Shown here: one piece after another, positions 9,714-19,981 of the stretch
How the letters are laid out: each line of letters starts with the position of its first letter
Numbering within the stretch: the first letter of the stretch is position 1
NCBI GenBank assembly: GCA_032718475.1
Contig: JAUCBJ010002170.1
Location: 1 to 28,763, forward strand
Direction: 5' to 3'
Length of the DNA: 28,763 bases
DNA from: Nemertoderma westbladi
Lineage: Eukaryota > Xenacoelomorpha > Nemertodermatida > Nemertodermatidae
The notes under the pieces: model-generated
What the model was told of the DNA's origin: nothing
Databases searched by the model: none
The model's input: only the letters and a program-made list of their open reading frames with translations
Program-made: the position numbers and the translations under genes

Positions 9714-10290
9714 TGTGACAAACGGTACATCTAAGGTTATCTATGACACAAACGGTACATCTAACGTTAGTGGTGTTACAAACGGTACATCTAAGGTTAG
9801 CAGTGTCACCAACGGTACATCTGGGGTTAATAGTGTCACAAACGGTACATCTGGGGTTAGTAGTGTTACAAACGGTACATCTAAGGTGAGTAGTGTTACA
9901 AACGGTACATCTGGGGTTAGTAGTGTTACAAACGGTACATCTAAGGTTAGTAGTGTTACAAACGGTACATCTAAGGTTATCTATGACACAAACGGTACAT
10001 CTAAGGTTATTAGTGTTACAAACGGTACATCTAAGGTTAGTAGTGTTACAAACGGTACATCTAAGATTACCAGTGTCACAAACGGTACATCTGGGGTTAG
10101 TAGTGTTACAAACGGTACATCTGGGGTTAGTAGTGTTACAAACGGTACATCTGGGATTAGTAGTGTTACAAACGGTACATTTGGGGTTAGTAGTGTTACA
10201 AACGGTACATCTGGGGTTAGTAGTGTTACAAACGGTACATCTGGGGTTAGTAGTGTTACAAACGGTACATTTGGGGTTAGTAGTCCTCGC
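9714..10290 (+). repeat. Regular 30-bp minisatellite, 19 units without indels
   Basis: Nineteen copies of ACGGTACATCT(AA/GG)GGTTAGTAGTGTTACAA-type units lie in perfect 30-bp register from 9721 to 10290. Variant units include a GGTTATCTATGACACA type at about 9738 and 9978, eight units apart, hinting at a higher-order duplication. Since 30 is divisible by three, three reading frames stay open through it; in one, the decapeptide contains an Asn-Gly-Thr sequon. The frame starts inside the SINE, so I treat it as non-coding. Confidence 0.95.
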
Positions 10291-10394
10291 ATAATGAACA
10301 GTGGACGTAATAATTTAAAATTTCTAATATGTAACTACATACATTAAGTATTAAACATATAGTAAACATATGGGTCGTATTATATTGATTTTAG

Positions 10395-10593
10395 AGGGCG
10401 ATTGGAACCTAATAGAATGCGACCTGAGGGTATACACATACACCACACTGCTATAGAACCTCAGGGTTACCAAGCGTCACAACCTGGTGCGATAGGAGCC
10501 GGAACTACGCCAACATACGCCCCCTTGCAGCTGGACCAGCACAATATAAACAAAGACACTACTACTCAACGACACGGAGACCCCTACACACAG
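10395..10593 (+). CDS. Candidate internal exon of an unrecognised gene
   Basis: A plausible 3' splice site (TTGATTTTAG) precedes 10395. After one leftover base, 66 codons run open to CAG at 10593, where GT could act as a 5' splice site (CAG|GTTATT, a weak match). The peptide is hydrophilic and rich in Pro, Gln and Thr, with no recognised domain and no membrane segment. The exon would end in phase 0, which is the phase of the candidate exon starting at 15015, so the two could be joined across a 4.4-kb intron. If the donor is not used, the frame ends two codons later at TAG 10600-10602 and this would be a terminal exon instead. Base composition is less AT-rich than its surroundings. Upstream exons were not found in the window. 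Confidence 0.35.
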
Positions 10594-12832
10594 GTTATTT
10601 AGTCGCTATATTTCCAGAGCCGTATTATACTAGTTTACCTTTCAGCAGGGACTTGTTACGATACAATAGAATAATGTTAAATAAATACGATTCGATAGTT
10701 CGATGGCCTACGGTGCGTACTAATTTGCTTTTTATACGATACGATCTGTTATGTAGGCTACCTTGTGCAGCATCCTGGTTTATGTACCTTCAATGGATCT
10801 TCTGAAGTAAAACCCTACAGGGACTGCCGCAAAGAAGCATACATTAAGCACAGGTTCTAATGCTGCTCGGAATAATCTTACATTTCGAGAATGTTTGATT
10901 CCAAGCGATTTCCATATCCATGATTAGGTATTTAATGTATTGCAGACCATGCCTTGCCATTTGGTATTTGAAGGTGTTAAGAAAATCTCCGTTATCATAC
11001 TGTAGGTACCAGAAATCTTCCATGTGACCGAACAAGCCCGGCCAACGAAGAAGCCTACAAAGATGATGTGTAAATAAATAAATGTCTTTCCTCGTAAATA
11101 AATTAAATGATCATGATCAGTCCTTCAACAGGATCCTTTATACGGTTCAATACAATATTTTATTAAATAGCTTAGTTACATTCGAAATCTGACTGATTCC
11201 ACTATATATGAACTCTACAGTCTTATCTTACCTTTCCAGAGACATTATCTAACCTAATGTCTTGTAGTGCGATGCGATCTTTGCGCAGTACAGGTCTTGG
11301 GCAATGGGATGGATTAGTATCATCCTATGACCTTTGACCTATGATTTTATGTTAAGTGCTCTCATTTTATGGTACAGGTTGTGACAATTTTGTATGGGTT
11401 AACTACTGTAGCATCAGACTATTTGGACGTGTATGTAGGCCCTATTAGTTATTGTATATGTATTATTACTGTACCACAGTAACTATACTGTATATTTGGT
11501 GTTGTTGCGATCTGCCGTGCTACAGAACCGATGAGAGACCCATCTTTCTGTAACATCCATACAAAAAAGCCTTATTTCCATATTAATCTCAACGTACCCA
11601 GTGGCCTTGACTTGGTGGCTGAATGAAAACTCAACATCGGTCGGAGCAACAAGCATTCCAATTATGTAAAATTTCATCTTGTGATGGTTCTCCCACATCA
11701 ACACGTTTCTATCCAATAACATTGGCCTACATTCGTTGGCTTATTATGGATACATTCGGATGCTGTGGTGTTCTCTTTCTATCAACTTGAGCTGCGTGTA
11801 TTTCCATGTGCTATTTGTTCTGTTTTTATTATTCGTCCTCATTGAAAACAATATTCACTCTGCAATGAATTAGGCGGTAGTTAAAAATTATTTCCAGGTT
11901 AATGATACTATTCACTTCAAGCTTCAAGGATGGCTTACCACTCTCTTCATCTCCTAACTTCCGAACTTATTCGCACTCGGATTTTATATGTGATAATTGT
12001 CAACAATTTTCCTCGAATGTAGGTGTATCTCTACTATCATATGATGACTATCTCTACTATGGTATTTCATATGTTGATCCATTAAACAATGTTTTTTGCC
12101 TAATGCACTGACGTAATTCCCACTTCACACGCTCTCATAAATCAGTTATCCATAATATTCACAACTACCTGCATTCAATACCATCGACCACAATATCCTA
12201 GAATTAACAAAAATAATTTGTGTCACAACCATACAATCTTCAAGGCTACAGTAACTAAAATATAGGTATATAATATAATATACTGTGATTATACTGTAGT
12301 ATTATCACGCATCAACACAGCTCGGAACGCATACTTTTCAATGGTACTATACAACCAAATTTAGAAGTTATACATAATTATTTGCGTTGTTAGATAATAA
12401 CTAATGGGGAAAATGTATATTGACCACATAATCAGAAAATTTCTCTAACATCCGGTCTTTTCTATAAACTAAGACATATTTTATCCTTTACCCCTATTAT
12501 TATTATAGGCCTACTTCTCTCTAGTTCAACCATACCTACTTTACGGTATCTTTCTATGAGGAAAAAACACATTCATCTACTCTAAAACCACTTCGCTCTA
12601 AAGTTAATAAATTACTACAACTGTAGGCCTACTTTGCTTCACCTTTTCTCACTACAGAGCACGGCATCTGCACCCACAGTTGTGTGTGTAGGCCTATTTA
12701 AAAATATAAACATTATACCATGTCTAATTAACGCAGGCTACTATATTCCTATGCTCCTCTCAAAGATCCATAAGTTTTCAGGGCCCAGCAATATGGAACT
12801 TACTTCACTTGAAACTTAAAAAATAATGTAAT
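10594..12832 (+). other. Non-coding stretch, left part of the candidate intron
   Basis: AT-rich sequence without a supportable gene on either strand. Short open frames here have no recognisable domains and no compositional signature of coding. Confidence 0.5.
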
Positions 12833-12983
12833 AACTATTTACATACTCGTGTGTAAAGTAGCACTTTACAGTGTGATGAACCGAGTGGCTTTGTTACACG
12901 AACGAACGTTAGTGAGTGAGTGAAAATAAAGCCACGAGGATCAGAACACTGTAAAGTACTTTGCAACAAGTATGTATGTAGTT
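12833..12983. repeat. Inverted repeat with arms of about 55-60 bp
   Basis: The left arm 12833-12892 and right arm 12928-12983 are imperfect reverse complements. The shared core includes ACTTTACAGTGT and CGTGGCTTT/AAAGCCACG-type segments. The spacer of about 35 bp has TGAGTGAG and ACGAACGAACG simple repeats. It would fold into a hairpin and looks like a small MITE or a piece of a foldback element. Confidence 0.75.
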
Positions 12984-13468
12984 TTATTCCAAAATTTTAA
13001 CATTACGAAATGATTGTACTGTACATATACATTATAAGTGATAGAAACTGCACAAATTAAATTATTTGCTGTATAAATAAATGTGAAAATGACATAAATT
13101 ATGTTATAAATAAGTTAGCTTATATTTATGTGGCGTTTGGAGCCATGTTATAATAATATAGCTAAGCCCTACTGGTTATTAATAGCTATACCCCGCCTAC
13201 CGGTAGGTAATGCAGTAGGCCTATCTGGCTATCAGGCCAATTTCTACCTATTGTTTACGTGGTATCCAATGTCGGCGTTAAGTAATGTCCCCTTAGTGGA
13301 CATTACTTAACGCCGTCTTGGGTTACCACGTAAACAATAACACCAAATAAAATACTAAATGTACAGGCCAATACAATGCTGTAATGTCCTCTAAAGTTGT
13401 AAAGTGCTAAATAACAACTCGCTGTTAATACTAGCGGCGTTGAGTAGTGTTACAATTTTGGAATAAAC
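12982..13468. mobile_element. Possible foldback element enclosing the 91-nt hairpin
   Basis: TTTATTCCAAAATTTTAACA near 12983-13004 is matched in reverse complement at about 13447-13466 with two mismatches. Together with the central hairpin and the repeated GGCGTTRAGTARTGT segment this suggests a non-autonomous element of about 485 bp. No target-site duplication was established. Confidence 0.4.
13249..13339. repeat. 91-nt near-perfect hairpin
   Basis: Arms 13249-13290 and 13298-13339 are 42 bp each with a 7-nt loop. By eye only about five positions mismatch, all in the stretch TATCCAATGT versus its partner; the inner 17 pairs (GGCGTTAAGTAATGTCC) are perfect. The size is within the range of a microRNA precursor, but a related sequence (CGGCGTTGAGTAGTGT) at about 13436 and nearby inverted repeats favour a foldback mobile element. 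Confidence 0.85.
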
Positions 13469-13469
13469 A

Positions 13470-14080
13470 CTATAATTGTCACCTTCTAAATAACTTAAAC
13501 AATTGAACTTAGGCCTACAGGACATTGTATATTTTACCAATGTTTCATAATCTTTAAACTAAAATCCAAATATTGTATTTTATTTATTTTCCTAAAACCG
13601 CCCGTTAGGGCGAATTTTATCTTCTTGGATCAGCATCGGAACTGCAGTGAACTATTCAAAGCATATTAGAGTACCGGTAGCCTAATCTGGTGCCGCCGCT
13701 TGGAACTTGATTTTTGTTGAAACTTTAAGATAAGGGTGGCTCATAGTTTAAGTGGGTTGCATACAATTTTATTGCAAACTTTAAATCCAACTTAAAAGTT
13801 AAAATTTTAAGGTCACCCCCTACATACCTTAACTACACTAAGATCAACTTATCTCGTTTTTGAGTAATTAATTTAATAGTAAATAATTTAAATATAATTT
13901 TTTGAAGTTTATACTGTAGGATGCAATTCAGCCAAACTATAAAAACAAGTCAAACAGGGATTTATTAAATCCATTGTAGGTAGAAGTATAAATTATCCAT
14001 CGTGAGAACCTCTTACGTATTTTATTTATGAAATTTATGAAATATGGAAAGAGGAATTGTTTCTACTTTTCCGAGTACAT
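13470..14080. other. Non-coding AT-rich stretch
   Basis: Nothing beyond AT-rich sequence and one ACCGGTAG palindrome near 13672. No gene or repeat array seen. Confidence 0.5.
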
Positions 14081-14694
14081 AGGGTACAGAAACTGACAGA
14101 TTCTTCGCGAATTTTGCAAACGTCGCGAAATTCGCAAACGTCTGAAAGTTTTTGTTACGTAAAATGGACACTCCTTCAACAAAAGGTTCCCTACTTCGCC
14201 CTGTGGACACCCCCAGCCATTTTTTCACCAGTCCTTTTTCAGAGGTTTTTAATGTTTTTGGTATTGGTGAATGTTCAAGAACATTAGTAGATATGTTTTT
14301 TATGATAGATAGTGTTTTTTGCTAGCTAATATTTTTGAAATTATAAAAAATGTGAAAGCATGATATATCAGGTTAAACTGTTGCAAAATTATTAATGACC
14401 AAAATAATTTTCAAAAATTAATAGCTAGTAAAAAATACTACAGTAACTACCATAAAAAATCTACTAAGGTTCTAGAACATTCACTAAAATAAAATAAGCA
14501 CTCAAAAACAATATTATATTCTAGAACATTCATCAATATAAAAAAGTACTCAAATACACAAAAAAATAAAGATTAAAAAACTCCTTTGGGACCCTTTTAC
14601 TTTAAGGAGTCAACTTTGTAGAAGAAATTCCCGACGTTCGCGAATTTCGCGACGTTTGCGAAATTCGCGAAGAATCTGTCGGTTTCTGTGTCCT
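14081..14694. mobile_element. Foldback (MITE-like) element with long imperfect inverted arms
   Basis: The outer 60 bp of each end are close reverse complements: ACAGAAACTGACAGATTC and TTCGCGAA-type motifs on the left return as GAATCTGTCGGTTTCTGT on the right. Inward, similarity continues at lower level (GTGAATGTTC.AGAAC, TTAGTAGAT, GCTAGCTA) to a loop of roughly 65 nt around 14342-14407, so the whole unit is close to one long palindrome. The right arm also holds a 49-bp tandem duplication (14471 and 14520). There is no reading frame for a transposase. Confidence 0.8.
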
Positions 14695-14852
14695 AATAAT
14701 GACTTTTCCGCCAAATAAAAACAACTGTTGACACGATACCCGTAAATTAAATGAGTACCACAAACTGAGACTAAATTCCTTAGATGCAAGAATATGCATG
14801 GTAAATATTTAGAATGTTGAACAAGGTGGGACCTTTTAAACGAAACTCAACA

Positions 14853-14940
14853 GGACAGGTTACAATTTTGTTTTTGCGAGTAATCAGTTGTTATTTGCGT
14901 CGATTTTTCCCTGGAGAGGGATCAATTTTGATTGTGTCGA
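14853..14940 (+). repeat. Dispersed repeat, copy 1
   Basis: About 90 bp matching 21674-21765 in the same orientation with roughly a dozen differences. Shared blocks include ACAGGTTACA, AGTAATCAG, TTATTTGCGTC and CCTGGAGAGGGAT. It lies about 75 bp upstream of the candidate splice acceptor at 15014. Confidence 0.8.
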
Positions 14941-15014
14941 TAATTCAATTGCAATTACTGTAGGCCTACTTATCTATAATTGGATATCGATTGAGATTTT
15001 TGTATTTATTTCAG

Positions 15015-15575
15015 GTCGACCAATATAAGTATTGGAAATACGGCGGAATCGGCGACAACCAGAATAAAACTGAAATCCGGAACCGTGGAGAAGCCGGGAG
15101 TAAACCGACGGAAATCCCACCGATGCCAGTTGGCGAAGAGACAACTCGAGGTTCACAAAGTCGTGGCTCGGATCGCTCTGTACAGTTCCGCGACACCGTC
15201 TCCATGGCTACAGGAGGAGGCGACGAACCGATGCGAGTGGAGAGCCGCGTACCGGAACGAAGTCCGTGTCGGGACGAGCCGACGTTGTACCGGGATTACT
15301 CGCCCGGGATGGCGACGTCGAACTTTAGCGCGCACGCGGGACCGGACGATGGCCGGTTTATGTACGGGACGGAGCAGCGAATCAACCACGGACTGCTCGC
15401 CGACCTAGATCGACCACAATCCCGGGTCCTCCAACTAAAGAACAACTTCCTTCCTTCCTCCGTTCGCGATGAGTTTAACTCGAGTTACCCGGACACTCCA
15501 CCAGACCTCCGAGAGAACTCCTCACAGGGCCGAAGACACAACTTTTACGGTTACAACTCGTATTACTTTCATTAA
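15015..15575 (+). CDS. Candidate 3'-terminal exon of an unrecognised gene
   Basis: A good splice acceptor (pyrimidine-rich TTTTTGTATTTATTTCAG) ends at 15014, and the frame is then open for 186 codons to TAA 15573-15575. The exon is clearly more GC-rich than the surrounding DNA, which supports coding. The peptide is hydrophilic, charged and rich in Ser, Pro, Arg and Gly with scattered Tyr, has no Cys cluster or membrane segment, and ends in an aromatic Asn/Tyr-rich tail (NSYYFH). It resembles an intrinsically disordered C-terminus or cytoplasmic tail. I do not recognise the family. It starts in phase 0, compatible with the candidate exon at 10395-10593. No clear polyadenylation signal was seen nearby; a long poly-C tract follows about 100 bp downstream. 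Confidence 0.5.
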   Translation, partial: VDQYKYWKYGGIGDNQNKTEIRNRGEAGSKPTEIPPMPVGEETTRGSQSRGSDRSVQFRDTVSMATGGGDEPMRVESRVPERSPCRDEPTLYRDYSPGMATSNFSAHAGPDDGRFMYGTEQRINHGLLADLDRPQSRVLQLKNNFLPSSVRDEFNSSYPDTPPDLRENSSQGRRHNFYGYNSYYFH

Positions 15576-15675
15576 CTACATTATTATTATTGATTGTTAT
15601 CACAACTATTCGTACTGTACTTACGCCATGTTCGGGAATATACAGTAGTGTAGTGTCTAAATTCAAGTGACCCCC

Positions 15676-15677
15676 AA

Positions 15678-15705
<28 letters not shown>
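15676..15705 (+). repeat. Poly-C tract
   Basis: A run of nearly 30 C residues, interrupted only at its left edge. Run length in the assembly may be unreliable. Confidence 0.9.
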
Positions 15706-15708
<3 letters not shown>

Positions 15709-17211
15709 TGTTTTACAAATACTAGATTACCTACATGAAAATTGAATCATATTGTTTCACCTCCCTCCAGAATTTCTATTGTCTCTTTCATTACAGGTGT
15801 CTCATATTATACCGCAATTATTCGTCAAACCAACTTACAGTTGAGATTTGTTTTGTTAGTAGGTACCAGTAAATAGAGTTAATGTTCCTAGAAGTAAAAA
15901 TTTTAAGGTAAACTGTGTTCCTAAATTTAGTTTGTTGTTTTGGTTAGAAAAGCCTGCCATTATAACCTCTAATTTCCTTTAAAAGGTACCATAATTGGTG
16001 AATATCGAAATTATCGAAAAATATCGAAAATAATCGCGAAATTAAGTTAATGCACACGGTAGCCAGTCTGCCTTCCGGTCAGTCAGTCAGTACTGCTACT
16101 GTAGTAGCCTAGCGCTGTACTAAATCTACCCTTACTGCTGTACTGTATTAGTGAATGTATATTTCGCGAAGGTTTATTTGAAATTAAACAGCAATTATTT
16201 AAAAGCAATTATTTGAATTTGAGCCCATATCTTTTTTGTTCATGAATGATATCGGACGTTAAAAGTGCGAAATGTGCCCCCTATCATTAAAGGGATAGCT
16301 TTCACCCCAACTTTAACAGTTTCGATAGCTTTCCCATAACTTTCGTTAGCTTTCGGTAATTGTCCTCTTTCAGAACTATTCATTAAACACCCGAGGTTGT
16401 TGTACTGTATGCCTGTATATGAATGGCACAATGGTTGGTCACGCGAGTTTTAATTTAAGTAAACTAGACAGGTTTGAGCTAGTAAGAGTTAGAAAGAGAA
16501 AGGTGTATAGTTTGAGAAACAACGTAGAATGAGATAAGGTAATGTTACTATAGCCTACTGTATGATTGAAAGATTATGGCTGACACAAGATATCTCTACA
16601 GTAAGACACATTTGGAGAGGGGGGGGGGCTGTTCCATTACTCCATGTCACTGAATTACTACACTACAGTATATAGGCTATTCTTGGACATGGTGTAAGTA
16701 CAGTACAGTTGTTGATGTTATGACAATAAATAACTACAACTGTTATACTATAGAGTATGAGTCAATTACATTCTCTTAATTATTGTAATTTTCACATCAT
16801 TTAATGTTCATATTTTGATTATATTATTATATATAATAATAATATTTCGAGAATTTGCTTAGGCAAAAACGGCTGCAATCTAATTTTATCAACGAAATGC
16901 AATTTTTTCCAACTACCTACTGTACTTGTATCAATTGATTTACATTACATCCTATGTGTAAATAATGGCCAATGAGACCGTTTATAATACGTAATACTGC
17001 AAGAATAATATATTACAGTACTTACTCGAGTACTCGATCAAATATAATTAATTAACACACAATTAAACATAGTAAAGTAAAGTATAGAGAACAGTATACT
17101 GTATAAGAATACACGATCCAGCACTCACTTCTTAACGCTTCGTTGACCTACTCTTACCAATTCACCATTGAAAGAATTAACCATAGAAATTATTCCGGTT
17201 TATCTTTTGAT
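15706..17211. other. Non-coding AT-rich stretch
   Basis: No supportable gene. It contains a cluster of ATCGAAA words near 15998-16036, a poly-G run at about 16614-16628, and an AT-only microsatellite-like patch at 16818-16846. Confidence 0.5.
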
Positions 17212-18796
17212 ATCAGGGGTGGTATGCACCAAGCGATCTAATTAGTCTGAACTAGGTAACCTGTTCTAATTAGAACCAGCTCAGTCTAATCATTATGCAC
17301 CAACTTTAGACTAGCCTAATTTCTAGTCGAATTAGAATAGAAATATTAGACATCTAATAGGTGTCTAATTTTCTAGTTTCTGCTCAGCTGCTGATATGTT
17401 TCCAATAGTTACGAGCCAAACAATCAGCAGATTTGATATTCTATTCTGTTATTAATAAGGTTGAGTAATGAGTGGACAATATATACAGTATTGCACATGT
17501 ACTGCCGTAAGCGGTAAGCCATACATAAAACTTAGCAAAAGAACTTTGTAAAAGTTTGATATTAGTGCAATACATTATTATGGGTGAGCCGAGCGTGTCA
17601 AATATGTATTGTGTTTGTGAAAATGCTTAGAACATCTTTCTAACACGCTATTAACTTTCGATTTCACGTAAAAACTATTTACAATAACGGTCATGGGAAC
17701 AGCTCGCTACCCCCACTATATCGAATATTGGGCATAATCATTTAATGGCTGCTGTTAGAAACAAAGATAATTTGATAACTTTATCACTCAAAATATCATA
17801 GTTTATTGAGCTTATAGTGCTCAAAATATAATAATTCGAAAATAACAGGCTGTTTATTACGGTGGCCCTCAACGGACACAGTTAATAAAGAAATATCCTC
17901 AATTCGCGGCATCTTTAGTTTTGCCGTGAAATTTCGCGGCACGTTTAGTTTATGCCGTGAAATTTCGCGGTAGGTATAGTTTATGCTGTGAAATTTCACA
18001 GAACGTTTAGTTTGTGCCGTGAGATTATATCTCTGACCGGTGCATACATTTTGGAACAAAAACTACAAGAATCGATAGAGGAAAACTCTTAGGAAACCTC
18101 CACCTCTAACCTTTAATAATTAAAATACAAAACTGAATTCGAATGCCCAGAAAAATCTGCTTAAGCTTAAAATAAACAAATTTTGAAAACAAAAACCAGG
18201 AATATGATATTTTCTAATTCATTCAAAATTTGATCAATTTATGAAATATGAAGGGGGGCATAAATAGCGCCAGAATTTTAGAATGTTTTCAAAACTGTCT
18301 GCCACACATAGTATCAACATTCTGTTAATATTTTAGTCATTTTTTGAAGGTATTTATTCAACTAAAACCATGAATAGCAAAAATCCCCATTCAAATATCT
18401 TAATTTATTCGCAAAAAATGTGACGAATTTCTGATTATGCCCATATGCAAGCCATATACAATGAAGAAACCAGCACCACACAACACAAAACCAGCATAGT
18501 ACTGTAGTATTAATTAAGGTAACATCCATACAGTGCTAGACAGATAGCCAATTAATATTAATAATAGCCTTTAAAAGAAATGCTGATCTGTGATTGGATT
18601 TGATACAATTGGAGCTAATCATTGTATTGGTTCTTCGACTCTAATATAATTAGACTGAACTACTGTAGGAATAGAATAGACTGGAAAATGTTGGTGCATA
18701 TAGAAATTAGACTGATCTAACTCTATACTGAGTCTACACTAATTAGTGAACTAATTAAACTCATTCTATTCTAAATTGGTGCATATCACCCCTGAT
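17212..18796. mobile_element. Non-autonomous DNA transposon with long terminal inverted repeats
   Basis: The left end ATCAGGGGTGGTATGCACCA and the right end (reverse complement ATCAGGGGTGATATGCACCA) match at all but one base. Inverted similarity persists for about 150 bp through AATTAG-rich sequence. TATGCACCAA lies 11 bp from each end (17223-17232; 18776-18785) and a second copy sits further in on each side (17294-17303; 18691-18700), as expected for transposase-binding subterminal repeats. The 1585-bp interior has no transposase frame. GAT flanks both ends and might be a 3-bp target duplication, but the boundary is ambiguous by a few bases, so the superfamily is left open. Confidence 0.85.
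17892..18030. repeat. 31-bp tandem repeat inside the DNA transposon
   Basis: Four and a half units with spacing of 31 bp (starts at 17923, 17954, 17985, 18016), core GCCGTGAAATTTCGCGG followed by ACGTTTAGTTTAT. The core is itself a near-palindrome. Confidence 0.85.
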
Positions 18797-19522
18797 GATG
18801 AATCTAAATAAATGAATCTAATTTAATTAAATGTGGAATTCACATTTAAATGTACTGTAATATTGCATGGGGCCTACGAAATTAATTATAAAATTAGAAT
18901 AAATATATTACTGTTTATTGTTAATTTTCGCATATTGCCACGGAAACTAGGTAAAATTATAATCGTATAATTTTAAAAAAATGTTCTATAAATGTTGTTT
19001 TTTCCTAAAATTATACTCTTTTCTTAGAAATTGCTCTGATAAGGGATTCTAGAAAATATATGTTGCAGTATATTCATATAATTTTATGTATTATTCTATG
19101 GTACAGCAATATACCAAACTTGCTACGGTTTCTTTCTATAATGTACTGTAGCTATATATTTCACATTAAGCAAAATGACCATCTCAATAAGATTCACAGA
19201 TTGGCACTTTAAATTCTACTCCAGTATTCGTAAGAATTATAACTCTTATTACACGTTCGTGGGGCCTTCGCGCAGCACGAGGCCCAGTTATGAGATACAA
19301 ATTAAAATTGTGCGACTGTATCACAAAATCAGGTTATGAGAGATTAACCCACACCACCAATTAATCAAAGAAAGGGGGACAGTACGTGTTCACCCCTTTT
19401 AATCTGCACCCCCCCCCCCCTCCCTTCCCACCCACCAATACATAACCGCGACATCTACCACCCACGGAAGGGTAGCACGAACTTATTTCCAAACGCACGT
19501 TCAATATGCAAAGCCAGGTGGT
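18797..19522. other. Non-coding stretch with C-rich tract
   Basis: AT-rich with no supportable gene. A C-rich run lies at about 19407-19421. Confidence 0.5.
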
Positions 19523-19981
19523 TTATAGGAATATAATCAATGAAGTACTCGTCTTCATTATAAGCCTCTTTGCGTTCGACCTGTTTTGTATTAAAATATA
19601 TTTATTAAACGCAGGCTGACGCTCTTTATAATAATAATACCTAGGGATGCCAGCTTCCAGACTTTCAATATTTACTGCCGCGCAAACCCCGCAGAGGAAG
19701 TTTTGGTTTAAGAGATCAAGCCCATCGGCAATTGGTGTTTCAATTTCGGTCCAGGAACTCTGACAATGGGAGCATTCAATCTTAGCTGTGGTCCATTCCC
19801 GTGGTTTCGGCTTCCTTTTCTTCGTCCCAATGACAGATTCTTCTGAAGACGTTCGATTTGCTTTCAGTTTATTGTTGGCGTTTGTGTTTTGAAGTTGCAT
19901 TCGAGTGGACAGTCGCGCCGGTTTCGAGGTAACCATACCGACCTGTGATAAGCGTTGGTTTTGTTGAGTACCGGTATTCAT
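19523..19981 (-). CDS. Small ORF with paired CxxC zinc-binding motif, unknown function
   Basis: ATG at 19981 opens 152 codons. Residues 1-65 are basic and Asn/Gln/Thr-rich with a KKRKPKPRE stretch that could be a nuclear localisation signal. A zinc-binding-like region follows: ECSHCQSSW and, 25 residues on, FLCGVC. The spacing and the Trp after the first pair are reminiscent of the second half of a PHD finger, as found in ORF1 proteins of some LINEs, but too few ligands are visible for a firm call. The C-terminus is hydrophobic (SLIIFL). It may be an intact small gene, a first exon whose remainder lies at lower coordinates, or a remnant of a transposon ORF. The length and the Cys pairs argue for coding at some time; no neighbours support a function. 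Confidence 0.4.
   Translation of the reverse strand: MNTGTQQNQRLSQVGMVTSKPARLSTRMQLQNTNANNKLKANRTSSEESVIGTKKRKPKPREWTTAKIECSHCQSSWTEIETPIADGLDLLNQNFLCGVCAAVNIESLEAGIPRYYYYKERQPAFNKYILIQNRSNAKRLIMKTSTSLIIFL

Noticed and set aside
10081-10290. GGGGTTAG words as interstitial telomere sequence
   Set aside because: They occur once per 30-bp unit rather than in tandem and are part of the minisatellite consensus.
9670-10347. 225-codon frame of decapeptide repeats
   Set aside because: It starts within the SINE, and two other frames over the same 30-bp array are equally open, so it is most likely a repeat artefact. Kept only as a low-interest finding.
11483-11722. Minus-strand 79-codon frame
   Set aside because: No domain, no coding-like composition and no convincing splice signals; length is within chance for this DNA.
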